From Nonomuraea ceibae (GTDB lineage Bacteria > Actinomycetota > Actinomycetes > Streptosporangiales > Streptosporangiaceae), in NCBI RefSeq assembly GCF_019396325.1, contig NZ_JAHKRO010000011.1, positions 78,888-142,887 of the forward strand: a stretch of DNA of 64,000 nucleotides. The letters are read 5' to 3'. Below are positions 41,840-52,967 of this stretch, piece after piece. The position numbers were made by a program, and so were the translations under genes. The stretch's first letter is position 1. Each line of letters starts with the position of its first letter. The notes under the pieces are model-generated. The model saw only the letters and a list, made by a program, of their open reading frames with translations, did not search any database and was not told where the DNA came from.

Positions 41840-43834
41840 ATGGTGACTTCCGGCATGAGAACGCGGCGGGCGGCGGGACCGTACAAAGGTTTACGCCCCT
41901 ATCACGCCGAGGATCACCACGCCTTTTTCGGACGCGACGGCGAAGCCCGTGACATCCGCGAGCTCTGGGAGAGCCGGCCGCTGACGGTCCTGTACGGCGC
42001 GTCGGGCACGGGCAAGACGTCCCTGCTCCAGGCCGGGGTCATCCCGCTGCTCAGCCCCAACCGGACCGACGTGCTCCCGGTCGGCCGGGTCACGTACGGC
42101 TCGGCCTATCCACAGGCCGCGCTGCCCGACCACGATCCGTACGTGCTGGCCCTTCTGCTGTCGTGGTCGCCGATGGCGCCGCCCACGCGGCTGGCCGGTC
42201 TGACAATCCGCGCGTTCCTGCGGTCCCGTCCGGTCAAGCGCGACGTCCACGGGGAGCGCACGCTCACCATGGTGAGCATCGACCAGGCCGAGGAGCTGTT
42301 CACCGCCGACGGGCGGGACCAGCCCTACCGCGACTGGTTCTTCGGCCAGCTCGCCGAGGCGCTCCAGGCCGATCCGGGCCTGCGCGTCCTGCTCTCCGTC
42401 CGCGCCGATCACCTCGCCGACGTCGAACCGTACGAGCGGGCGCTGGCCGGCTCCGCAGCGGCACGCTACGAGCTGGGGCCCCTCGGGCCCGACGCCGCAC
42501 TGGAAGCGGTCACGCGGCCTATGGCCGGCACCGGCCGCGCCCTGTCCGAGGCCGCCGCCGAGCAACTGGTGAACGACCTGGCCGACATCAGGGCCCGTTC
42601 GGACATCGCGCGCCACGGGGAGGGCGTGGAGCCGGTCCAGCTCCAGGTGGTCTGCGAGGCTCTGTGGAAGGCGCTGCCGCCGCACGGCGGGACGATCTCG
42701 GTACGCGACGTGCTCCGGCACGGCGACGCGGACTCGGTGCTCGCCCGCCACTACGACCGGCTGATCGCCGACCTGGCCGCCGAGCGGTTCGACGGCGACG
42801 AGCACGGGCTGCGCACCTGGCTGCGGCTGACCTTCGGCGCCTCGCCCGCGGGCGGGCGGGCGGTCGGCCAGGGCCTGGCCGGGGTCACCGGGATCGGCGA
42901 GCCCGCGTTCGAGCTGCTCGTCAAGCGCCACCTGCTGCGAGCCGGCCGGCACAAGGGCGAGGGCTGGTACGAGCTCGCCTACGACCGGTTGCCACGCCCT
43001 CAGGACGTCCAGCCGGTGCACGCCCCTCCCAGGGCGCCGTCACCGCCCGAGGACTGCCTGCGGGCCGCCGAGGGGGCCCTGCGGGAGGGTGACCTGGCCC
43101 TCGCCGCCAGACGCGGCGAGGAGGCGCTGGCGCGTTCCCAGGACGACGAGCTGGAGCTGCGCGCCGAGATCGAATCGCTGCTGGGCAACGTCGACCACCG
43201 GCGCGGCAACCTGGCCGCCGCCGTCTCCCGCTACAGCAGGGCCGCCAAGGGCTTCGAGAGCGCCGGGGTGGCGACCGCCGTCGGGCCGCTGCTCACGGCC
43301 ATCGGCCGGCTGCGGCTGGCTCAGGGCTCGCCCGAGGAGGCGGTCCGCGACCTGCGCGCGGCGATGATCCGCCTGCCCGCCGACCTCGCCGTCCAGACCG
43401 AGCTGGCCTGGGCGCTGTGGCACGGCGGCCATCCCGAGGCGGCCCTCGGGGTGCTCGACGGCGTGCTCGACCGCGAGGGCAACAACCTCGACGCGCTGCT
43501 CGGCCGGGGGCAGATCCTGGCCGGGATGGGCCGGGGCCGCGACGCGCTGCGGGACCTGGAGCGGGCCCGGCCGCTCCGCCGGCCGTTCGCCCGGGTGGCG
43601 CACGCGCTCGCGCTGGCTCAGGTCGACAGCCTCGCCGAGGCCGAGCGGGAGATGGCCGACGCGCTGGCCGAGGTCGGCGACCACGGCCCCCTGCTGCTCT
43701 ACGCGGCCAAGGTCAAGGAGCTGGCGGGGCAGACCACGTCCGCGGCCGACCTGGCGCGGCGGGCCATCTCCGCCTCGGCGCCGCCCCTGCCCGGCCACAT
43801 GGAGAAGGACGCCAGGCGGCTCGTCAGCGTGTAG
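41840..43834 (+). CDS. nSTAND1 ATPase with TPR repeats
   Basis: A 664-residue protein starting with the characteristic nSTAND1 entry motif GPYKGLRPYHAEDHHAFFGRD, then Walker A GASGTGKTS at 53-61, Walker B MVSIDQAEELF at about 144-154, and RVLLSVRADHLADVEPY. The NTPase/helical part extends to about 395 (YELAYDRLPRP). Residues 405-664 are TPR-like repeats (EEAVRDLRAAMIRLPADLAVQTELAWALW; NLDALLGRGQILAGMGRGRDALRDL). STAND ATPases switch on upon ligand binding and signal in defence or regulation. No effector domain is attached. It follows fxsA by 149 nt on the same strand and may be co-transcribed. It ends 3 nt from the convergent MFS gene. Confidence 0.88.
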   Translation: MVTSGMRTRRAAGPYKGLRPYHAEDHHAFFGRDGEARDIRELWESRPLTVLYGASGTGKTSLLQAGVIPLLSPNRTDVLPVGRVTYGSAYPQAALPDHDPYVLALLLSWSPMAPPTRLAGLTIRAFLRSRPVKRDVHGERTLTMVSIDQAEELFTADGRDQPYRDWFFGQLAEALQADPGLRVLLSVRADHLADVEPYERALAGSAAARYELGPLGPDAALEAVTRPMAGTGRALSEAAAEQLVNDLADIRARSDIARHGEGVEPVQLQVVCEALWKALPPHGGTISVRDVLRHGDADSVLARHYDRLIADLAAERFDGDEHGLRTWLRLTFGASPAGGRAVGQGLAGVTGIGEPAFELLVKRHLLRAGRHKGEGWYELAYDRLPRPQDVQPVHAPPRAPSPPEDCLRAAEGALREGDLALAARRGEEALARSQDDELELRAEIESLLGNVDHRRGNLAAAVSRYSRAAKGFESAGVATAVGPLLTAIGRLRLAQGSPEEAVRDLRAAMIRLPADLAVQTELAWALWHGGHPEAALGVLDGVLDREGNNLDALLGRGQILAGMGRGRDALRDLERARPLRRPFARVAHALALAQVDSLAEAEREMADALAEVGDHGPLLLYAAKVKELAGQTTSAADLARRAISASAPPLPGHMEKDARRLVSV

Positions 43835-43837
43835 CGG

Positions 43838-45190
43838 TCACACGGCCTGTGCGGGGGTGTGCTGCTCGTACAGCCTGCTCGGCAGGGGTGGGGTCAGCCA
43901 GTTCCGCACGCCCGGCAGGTAGGTCGCCGCGAGCGCCAGGACCAGCATCAGTACGAACAGCACGATCGACCCGCCCTCGATGCCGCACCAGGTGACGAGC
44001 AGGCCGCCGAGCGGCGCGGCGAAGCAGAGGGCGCCGTAGGAGGACAGCCGGGAGACGCCGATCACCCGTGCCAGCTCGCGGGGCGCGATGTGCTCCACCT
44101 CCGTCACCCTGATCGCCACGTTGCTCATCGCGCCGCCGTAGCCGGTGGTGATGAAGGCGAGGGCGAAGAAGATCGGCCACAACTGCCAGGTGGTGCCCAG
44201 CACCGCCTGCAGCAGCGCGCCGACCATCGCCAGGAACATCGCCCCGGCCCAGATCCACGCGTGGACCAGCAGGGTGGAGCCGCTCGGCTTCCTGTAGTGG
44301 GCCCGCAGGGCGCCCAGCGCCCCGCCCACGCCGCCCACGGCCAGCACCAGCCCGATGGTCAGCGGCGACATGCCCTCGGAGCCCGCGATGAAGATCATCA
44401 CGAGCGTGTTGACGAGCAGGTTGGTCAGCGTCACCAGCGTGATCGCGCCCCGCAGGAAGACCTGCCTGCGCAGCACGCGGAACCCTCCCGACAGGTCGTG
44501 CAGCAGCGACGCGCGGGGCGGCCGGGGGCCGGAGCGGCGCAGCAGCGGAAGCGTCAGCAGCGAGGAGAGGAAGAACAGGACGGCGTTCAGCACGAACGGG
44601 ACCATCGCCCCCAGCCCGAACAGGTAGCCGCCGAGCGGCCGGCCCGCCAGCGAGGCCAGATGCCCCGCCCCCTCGCTCTTGGCCAGCGCGCTGCGTACTT
44701 TCACCGGCTCCACCAGCGACGGCAGGAGCGACGTCTCCGCGAGGTTGTACATCACCCAGAGCGTGCCCTCCAGGAGGGCGGCCAGGATGAGATGCACCAG
44801 GTGGGGCTCGCCGAACGCCAGCGAGGCCAGCACCGACAGCACGGTGAGGAAACGGCCCAGCTCGGCGACGAACATGATCGTCCGTGGTGACAGGCGATCG
44901 ACGACGAGGCCACCCGGGACGTAGAAGACCAGAATGGGAATGGTCAGGGCGAACCCGGTCCAACCGGCGGCGGTGGGCGAGCCGGTCTGCGCGAGGGCGA
45001 GGAGCGGATAGGCGACGTGGAGCGTCCGGGTGCCGACCGTGGACAGGGCGGAGCTGGTCCAGGCGACCGGAAATTCCAGCCGCTTGGGCAGACGCGGGCG
45101 GCCGCGTGCCCCACCCGTACTCCTCAATCCCCTCGCCTCACCCCGTTCTTTCCCGGAGTTGACCTTAGGCTCACAGGAGGCGATTGCCAC
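43838..45190 (-). CDS. MFS transporter (EntS/MFS_3-like)
   Basis: A membrane protein of up to 450 residues with about twelve hydrophobic helices. It has the MFS loop motif GGLVVDRLSPRTIMFVAELG (DRxxPR type) and the MFS_3 block LIGLVLAVGGVGGALGALRAHY-like text. MFS_3 members export siderophores, macrolides and other drugs. The first 35 residues are hydrophilic and Arg/Gly-rich, so the true start may be downstream of 45190 (for example near RLEFPVAWTSSALST). It is divergent from the acetyltransferase gene at 45399; substrate unknown. Confidence 0.87.
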   Translation of the reverse strand: MAIASCEPKVNSGKERGEARGLRSTGGARGRPRLPKRLEFPVAWTSSALSTVGTRTLHVAYPLLALAQTGSPTAAGWTGFALTIPILVFYVPGGLVVDRLSPRTIMFVAELGRFLTVLSVLASLAFGEPHLVHLILAALLEGTLWVMYNLAETSLLPSLVEPVKVRSALAKSEGAGHLASLAGRPLGGYLFGLGAMVPFVLNAVLFFLSSLLTLPLLRRSGPRPPRASLLHDLSGGFRVLRRQVFLRGAITLVTLTNLLVNTLVMIFIAGSEGMSPLTIGLVLAVGGVGGALGALRAHYRKPSGSTLLVHAWIWAGAMFLAMVGALLQAVLGTTWQLWPIFFALAFITTGYGGAMSNVAIRVTEVEHIAPRELARVIGVSRLSSYGALCFAAPLGGLLVTWCGIEGGSIVLFVLMLVLALAATYLPGVRNWLTPPLPSRLYEQHTPAQAV

Positions 45191-45398
45191 GGCGACGACC
45201 CGCCTCAGTGGGGAGTGGATACAGGATTTTGGCCGCGTACGGCCCGTCGAATTATATGGGAGCGATCAGGACCCGTCAGCCGTCTCTCACCCCGGAAAGC
45301 ACGCCTCACCAGCACGAAATATGGCCATTTGCTTGCGAAAGATCATTTATTCGACTCTCGTGTATAGAAAGCGCCATTGAGCAGGAATGAGGTGTTAG

Positions 45399-46178
45399 AT
45401 GCCCAATTATCACCATTTAAGGCACGCTTTCGCGGCGCTGGGCGTCGCGCCCGGACAGGTCGTCCTGGTGCACTCCTCGCTCAGTGCCATCGGCCGGGTT
45501 CACGGCGGTGCTCCGGCCGTCGTCGCCGCGCTGCGTGACCTGCTGGGGCCCGGCGGCACGCTCGTGGTCCCCACCGGGACCCCGGCCAACTCCGACACCT
45601 CCTCCTGCTATCGCGCCCTCGTCGCCGGGATGAGCGCCGAGGAGGTCGCCCGGCATCGGGCCGCCATGCCCGCGTACGACCCGGCGACGACGCCGACGGC
45701 GCTGATGGGGCGCATACCCGAGCACGTCCGGCAGCTTCCCGGGGCCCGGCGCAGCGCGCACCCGCACACCTCGTTCGCCGCCGTGGGGCCGCACGCCGCC
45801 GCCGTCATCGACGGTCACGCGCGTGACTGCCTGCTCGGCGAGCGTTCGCCGCTCGGCCGGCTGTACGACGCCGGGGCGCTCGTGCTGCTGCTCGGCGTCG
45901 GCTACGACCGGTGCACGGCCTTCCACCTGGCCGAGTACCGCTTCCGTGACGATCCGCCGCGCCGGTCGTACCGGGGGGTGGTGGACGACGGGCGGGGGCG
46001 GGAGTGGTGCGAGTTCGAGGACGTGGACCTCGACGCGGGCGACTTCGCCGCGCTGGGCGCCGCGTTCGAGCGGGCCTGCCGGGTGCGGCGCGGGCCGGTG
46101 GGGGACGCTACCGCGCGGCTGTTCCCGCTGAGGACGGCCGTGGACTTCGCCGTCGCCTGGCTCACCGCCAACCGCTAG
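45399..46178 (+). CDS. AAC(3)-family aminoglycoside N-acetyltransferase-like protein
   Basis: A 259-residue member of the AAC(3)/antibiotic_NAT family, which transfers acetyl from acetyl-CoA to an amine of a sugar or similar. Motifs seen: LVHSSLSAIG (residues 23-32), GPGGTLVVPTGTP, and the family signature RRSAHPHTSFAAVGPHA around 120-135, with later LLLLGVGYDRCTAFHLAEYR. Some members resist aminoglycosides; others act in natural-product pathways, so the substrate cannot be given. ATG 45399 follows a 208-nt gap shared with the divergent MFS gene. Confidence 0.9.
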   Translation: MPNYHHLRHAFAALGVAPGQVVLVHSSLSAIGRVHGGAPAVVAALRDLLGPGGTLVVPTGTPANSDTSSCYRALVAGMSAEEVARHRAAMPAYDPATTPTALMGRIPEHVRQLPGARRSAHPHTSFAAVGPHAAAVIDGHARDCLLGERSPLGRLYDAGALVLLLGVGYDRCTAFHLAEYRFRDDPPRRSYRGVVDDGRGREWCEFEDVDLDAGDFAALGAAFERACRVRRGPVGDATARLFPLRTAVDFAVAWLTANR

Positions 46179-46211
46179 AAGCACTCCGCCGTCACGGCAG
46201 GGGCCCCGCTG

Positions 46212-46691
46212 TCAGGGGATGGCGCTCATGACGACGCGGGGGGCCACGTCGATGCCCAGGGCGCGCTCGTGCTCCACCAGGGCGCGCAGCTCAGGGCCCC
46301 AGTCCTCGGCGGGCAGGACGTGGAAGCCGTGGCGCTCGTACCAGGGGGCGTTCCAGGGCACGTCGCGGAAGGTGGTCAGCGTCACGGCGGGGGCGCCCGT
46401 GGCGCGGGCGTGGTCGAGGACGGCGGCGACGAGCCGGCCGCCGATGCCCCGGCGCATCCGCTCGGGGCGTACGGCGAGCTGTTCGAGGTGGAGGTTGCCG
46501 TCGACGTGGCCGACGAGGGCGAAACCGTCGGGCGGGTCGCCCTCCACCAGCACCGGGCCGGGGTCGGTGACCTCCTCGATCATCGTCGTGCCCGGCGGGA
46601 ACGTGATGCCCACCTGCTCGAACAGCCCGTCGGCGGCCAGCTCCACAGCCGTCAGGCCGGGAAGATCCGCGGATTCAGCCCATCGCACCAT
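46212..46691 (-). CDS. GNAT-family N-acetyltransferase
   Basis: A 159-residue GNAT enzyme. Motif A is LEQLAVRPERMRRGIGGRLVAAVLDHARATGAPAVTLTTF; the C-terminal motif is YERHGFHVLPAEDWGPELRALVEHE. The substrate is unknown. It converges on the AAC(3)-like gene with a 33-nt gap and is divergent in promoter from nothing nearby; its upstream side faces the dapB terminator. Confidence 0.9.
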   Translation of the reverse strand: MVRWAESADLPGLTAVELAADGLFEQVGITFPPGTTMIEEVTDPGPVLVEGDPPDGFALVGHVDGNLHLEQLAVRPERMRRGIGGRLVAAVLDHARATGAPAVTLTTFRDVPWNAPWYERHGFHVLPAEDWGPELRALVEHERALGIDVAPRVVMSAIP

Positions 46692-46787
46692 GCCGACACG
46701 GTCTCATGATTGCCGACGCGGACGCCCGCGAATATTAGTGTGATGATCGTAGGCTCGGCTGTGCGGAGCCGGGAACCCCTCCTTCAC

Positions 46788-46824
46788 CCGTGCCCGCGAC
46801 CTCGTCCCGAGGTGGCGGGCACGG
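46788..46824 (-). terminator. Terminator hairpin of the pnp-dapB operon
   Basis: CCGTGCCCGC (46788-46797) pairs perfectly with 46815-46824, one G-G mismatch, then ACCTCG (46799-46804) with CGAGGT (46808-46813), loop of 3. It lies 8 nt after the dapB stop and marks the edge between the conserved block and the accessory region. Confidence 0.75.
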
Positions 46825-46831
46825 CCTCCGT

Positions 46832-48895
<2,064 letters not shown>

Positions 48896-48899
<4 letters not shown>

Positions 48900-51226
48900 G
48901 AGTTGCGGTCGTCCCCGTCGTCGGCGCGGGGCGCGCGGACCCGGGTGCGGGTGCGGCGCGGACGCTCCTCGCGCGGCTTGTCGTCGCCTGCCGGGGCCGC
49001 GGCCTCGGGCTCGGCGTCGCCGCCGGCCTCGGCCTTGGCCTCCTTCTCGGCCGCCTCCTTCTCGATGACCTCGACGGGCACCAGGGAGAGCTTGCCGCGC
49101 TGGTCGATCTCGGCGATCTCCACCTGGATCTTCTCGCCGACGCTCATCACGTCCTCGACGTTCTCGATGCGCTTGCCGCCGTGCAGCTTGCGGATCTGCG
49201 AGACGTGCAGGAGGCCGTCCTTGCCGGGCATCAGCGAGATGAACGCGCCGAAGGCGGCGATCTTGACGACCGTGCCCAGGTAGCGCTCGCCGACCTCCGG
49301 CATGTGCGGGTTGGCGATGGCGTTGATCGCCGACCGGGCCGCCTCGGCCGAGGGGCCGTCGGTGGCGCCGATGTAGATCGTGCCGTCGTCCTCGATGGTG
49401 ATCTCGGCGCCCGTGTCGTCCTGGATCTGGTTGATCATCTTGCCCTTCGGGCCGATGACCTCGCCGATCTTGTCCACCGGGACCTTGATCGTGATGATGC
49501 GCGGCGCCGTCGGGTTCATCTCCGCCGGGGAGGCGATGGCCTCCTGCATGACGTCGAGGATCGCCAGGCGGGCGCCCTTGGCCTGCTTGAGCGCGCCGGC
49601 CAGCACCGAGGCGGGGATGCCGTCGAGCTTGGTGTCGAGCTGGAGCGCGGTGATGACGTCGCGGGTGCCGGCGACCTTGAAGTCCATGTCGCCCATGGCG
49701 TCCTCGGCGCCGAGGATGTCGGTCAGCGTGACGTAGTCGTCACCCTCGCCGATCAGGCCCATCGCGATGCCCGCGACCATCTCCTTGAGCGGCACACCGG
49801 CGTCGAGCAGCGCCATCGTGGAGGCGCAGACCGAGCCCATCGAGGTGGAGCCGTTGGAGCCGAGCGCCTCGGAGACCTGGCGGATGGCGTACGGGAACTC
49901 CTCGCGCGAGGGGAGGACCGGGATGAGCGCCCGCTCGGCGAGCGCGCCGTGGCCGATCTCGCGGCGCTTGGGCGAGCCCACGCGGCCGGTCTCACCGGTG
50001 GAGTAGGGCGGGAAGTTGTAGTTGTGCATGTAGCGCTTGGTCCGCTCGGGGTTGAGCGTGTCGATGACCTGCTCCATGCGCAGCATGTTCAGCGTGGTGA
50101 TGCCCAGGATCTGGGTCTCGCCGCGCTCGAACAGGGCCGAGCCGTGCACCCGGGGCACCACGTGGACCTCGGCCGACAGGGCGCGGATGTCCTTGGTGCC
50201 GCGGCCGTCGATGCGGACGCCCTCGTTGATGACCCGCTCGCGCATGAGCTTCTTCATCGCCGAGCGGTAGGCGGCGGAGATCTCCTTCTCGCGGCCCTCG
50301 AACTCCGGCAGCAGCTTCTCGGCGGCGACCGCCTTGATGCGGTCGAGCTCGTTCTCGCGCTCCTGCTTGCCCGCGATGGTGAGGGCGGCGGCCAGCTCGG
50401 TCTTCACCGCGGCCTCGACCGCGGCGTAGACGTCCTCCTGGTAGTCGGGGAAGACCGGGTACTCGGCCGTCTCCTTGGCGGCGACCTGGGCGATGCGGCC
50501 CTGGGCCTCGCACAGCACCTTGATGAACGGCTTGGCGGCCTCCAGGCCCTCGGCGACCGTCTCCTCGGTGGGGGCGACGGCGCCGTCGGCGACCAGCTTG
50601 AGCGTGTCGCGGGTGGACTCGGCCTCGACCATCATGATCGCGACGTCGCCGTCGTCGAGCAGGCGGCCGGCCACGACCATGTCGAACGTGGCGCGCTCCA
50701 GCTCGGGGTGGGTCGGGAAGGCGACCCACTGGCCGTCGATCAGCGCGACGCGCACGCCGCCGATCGGGCCGGAGAAGGGCAGCCCGGCGAGCTGGGTGGA
50801 CAGCGAGGCGGCGTTGATGGCGACCACGTCGTAGAGGTGCTCGGGGTTGAGCGCCATGATCGTCGCGACGACCTGGATCTCGTTGCGCAGGCCCTTGACG
50901 AACGAGGGGCGCAGCGGCCGGTCGATCAGGCGGCAGGTGAGGATGGCGTCCTCGGAGGGACGGCCCTCACGGCGGAAGAACGAGCCGGGGATGCGGCCCG
51001 CGGCGTACATGCGCTCCTCGACGTCGACCGTGAGCGGGAAGAAGTCGAGGTTTTCCTTGGGGTTCTTGGACGCGGTGGTCGCGGACAGGACCATCGTGTC
51101 GTTGTCGAGATAGGCGACGGCGCTGCCGGCCGCCTGACGCGCGAGCCTGCCGGTCTCGAACCGGACCGTGCGCGTGCCGAATGAGCCGTTGTCGATGACG
51201 GCTTCAGCAGTGTGGACACCCTCCAC
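48896..51226 (-). CDS. pnp: Polyribonucleotide nucleotidyltransferase
   Basis: A 776-residue PNPase that phosphorolytically degrades RNA 3' to 5' and can add tails; in actinobacteria it also has guanosine pentaphosphate synthetase-like activity. Order: RNase PH domain 1 ([26 protein letters not shown]), helical domain, RNase PH domain 2 ([39 protein letters not shown]), KH ([19 protein letters not shown]) and S1 ([31 protein letters not shown]). An acidic then Arg-rich tail ([12 protein letters not shown]) extends the C-terminus. GTG 51226 has AAGGAGG 6 nt upstream. It follows rpsO, with a hairpin between them. Confidence 0.98.
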
Positions 51227-51467
51227 GGGGGACCTCCTTGGTCAGTCGGTCTCCCGCGCCCATTTCACCGGCACCCTCGTTAGGTGCAGCGCCGGTCTTC
51301 GATCGAAGCGCCCGGTCTTGGTTACCGGAAGCCACTACCGAGGACCGGCCCGCAGGCGTCGCGGGTCGCATGGTGCTGAGCGGACGCGGGGGCTCTCAGT
51401 GTCTCGGATATTCAGTTGTACGTCAGGCGCGTGCGGCGGTGCCGCTCGACGCGCCGGACCATATGAG

Positions 51468-51496
51468 AAGGGAGCGGCGAGGCACGCCGCTCCCTT
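51468..51496. terminator. rpsO-pnp intergenic hairpin
   Basis: AAGGGAGCGGCG (51468-51479) pairs perfectly with CGCCGCTCCCTT (51485-51496), loop AGGCA. It starts 7 nt after the rpsO stop. The same arrangement in Escherichia coli gives partial termination and RNase III/E control between rpsO and pnp; conservation of that role here is inferred. Confidence 0.75.
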
Positions 51497-51502
51497 TCCA
51501 TG

Positions 51503-51772
51503 TTATCGGCGCAGGCCGAGCCGCTCGATGAGCGAACGGTAACGCGCGATGTCGACCTTCTGCAGGTACTTCAGCAGGCGACGACGGCGACCGACGAGCA
51601 GCAGCAGGCCACGACGGCTGTGGTGGTCGTGCTTGTGGGTCTTCAGGTGCTCGGTGAGCTCGCTGATGCGCTTGCTGAGCAGCGCGATCTGCACCTCGGG
51701 CGACCCGGTGTCACCGTCGACGGTCGCGTACTCCGCGATGATGGTCTTCTTGGCAGCGGTGTCGAGGGACAC
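51503..51772 (-). CDS. rpsO: 30S ribosomal protein S15
   Basis: The 89-residue S15, full length for the family: helices [48 protein letters not shown] and the end [12 protein letters not shown]. It binds 16S rRNA h20-h22 early in small-subunit assembly. GTG 51772 has AAGGAG 5 nt upstream. A 276-nt gap to pnp holds the hairpin above and probably a pnp promoter. Confidence 0.99.
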   Translation of the reverse strand: MSLDTAAKKTIIAEYATVDGDTGSPEVQIALLSKRISELTEHLKTHKHDHHSRRGLLLLVGRRRRLLKYLQKVDIARYRSLIERLGLRR

Positions 51773-51911
51773 GGCTCTCCTTCTTCTACGGGCACGCGTG
51801 AATGAAACAGAAATGTTGCGAACGACCGTGCGTGCCTACAGTCGCCGCGCGAAGGCCGTCAGGGCAGCGCACAGCACCGCCGTTACAGAGCCGACATGCA
51901 AGGTTACCACC

Positions 51912-52313
51912 TCATGCGTACTGCGCGGCGTACTCCTCCGTCGGCTCGATGTTGGTGATCACGTCGATGAGCACGCCCGTGGGGTCGGCGACGATGAAGT
52001 GACGCTGGCCGAAGTCCTCGCTGCGCAGCTCCAGCTCGGGCTTCAGGCCGCCGTCGAGGACGAGCCGCCGCCATTCGGCGTCGACGTCGGCGACCTCGAA
52101 GTTGAGCAGCACGCCGGCGGCCCTCTTCCGGTACGCCTCGGGCAGCGTCGGGTGCGTGTGGTCGAGCAACGCCAGCTCGTACGCGCCCCGGCGCAGGCTC
52201 ACGTACCAGTCTGCCTCGAACGTCACCTCGAACCCGAACCGCTCGACGTAGAAGTCACGCGACTCGGCCACCTTGTCGGTGCAGATGACCGGATAGTAAC
52301 TGCTGAGCTCCAT
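51912..52313 (-). CDS. VOC/glyoxalase-fold protein
   Basis: A 133-residue vicinal-oxygen-chelate protein: [66 protein letters not shown], and the C-terminal metal-side strand [19 protein letters not shown]. Members are isomerases, dioxygenases or resistance proteins; here the pattern fits the uncharacterised single-domain group. ATG 52313 has AAAGGAG 6 nt before it. It is divergent from a TetR gene and shares operators with it, so it is probably its regulated target. Confidence 0.9.
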   Translation of the reverse strand: MELSSYYPVICTDKVAESRDFYVERFGFEVTFEADWYVSLRRGAYELALLDHTHPTLPEAYRKRAAGVLLNFEVADVDAEWRRLVLDGGLKPELELRSEDFGQRHFIVADPTGVLIDVITNIEPTEEYAAQYA

Positions 52314-52328
52314 GCCCAACTCCTTTCA

Positions 52329-52366
52329 CATACCGATGGTACGCTAAATGGCATACCGACGGTATG
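52329..52366. promoter_or_regulatory. Twin TetR operators
   Basis: CATACCGACGGTATG (52352-52366) is a perfect 7-1-7 palindrome. CATACCGATGGTACG (52329-52343) is a second, imperfect copy (one arm mismatch) 8 nt away. They lie in the gap between the divergent VOC and TetR genes, 15-23 nt from each start, the usual place for TetR autorepression of both genes. Confidence 0.85.
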
Positions 52367-52383
52367 TCAAAGAGGAGCGCAGG

Positions 52384-52959
52384 ATGACCAGGGCAGAGCA
52401 GCGCGAACGCACCAGGAAGACGCTGATCAGCGTGGCCAGGCGGCTGTTCGCCGGGCACGGCTACGCGGCGGTGGGGCTGGCCGAGATCGTGCGCGAGTCC
52501 GGCGTCACCAAGGGCGCCCTCTACCACCACTTCGACGGCAAGGCCGAGCTGTTCAGGGCCGTGCTGGAGGAGGTGCAGCAGGAGGTCGCGGCCCGGGTGG
52601 CGGCCGCCGCCGACGCCGAGTCCGGCGCGTGGGCGCAGCTCAAGGCGGGCTGCGCCGCGTTCCTGGCGGCGGGCGCGGACCCCGAGGTGCAGCGCATCAT
52701 GCTGGTCGACGGGCCCGCCGTGCTGGGCTGGAGCGAGTGGCGGGCGATGGACGAGGCCGCCTCGGCCCGCCACCTGGCCGAGGCGCTGACCGCGCTGATC
52801 GACGAGGGCGTGATCGCGCCCCAGCCGGTCGCCCCGCTGACCCACCTGCTGTCGGGGGCGATGAACGAGGCCGCGCTCTGGCTGGCCGGATCGGCGCGGC
52901 CCGGCGACCTGGCCGACACCCAGGCCGCGCTGTCGAGACTGCTCGACTCCCTGCGTTGA
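52384..52959 (+). CDS. TetR-family transcriptional regulator
   Basis: A 191-residue repressor. The N-terminal helix-turn-helix is RKTLISVARRLFAGHGYAAVGLAEIVRESGVTKGALYHHFDGKAELF at about 10-57. The C-terminal ligand domain is Ala-rich and fits the TetR_C group near AcrR-like regulators (LVDGPAVLGWSEWRAMDEA). ATG 52384 is chosen since GAGGAGCGCAGG precedes it; the frame opens at 52348 but that would overlap the operator. It ends 8 nt from the convergent ribF. Confidence 0.93.
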   Translation: MTRAEQRERTRKTLISVARRLFAGHGYAAVGLAEIVRESGVTKGALYHHFDGKAELFRAVLEEVQQEVAARVAAAADAESGAWAQLKAGCAAFLAAGADPEVQRIMLVDGPAVLGWSEWRAMDEAASARHLAEALTALIDEGVIAPQPVAPLTHLLSGAMNEAALWLAGSARPGDLADTQAALSRLLDSLR

Positions 52960-52967
52960 GGAGCGTG

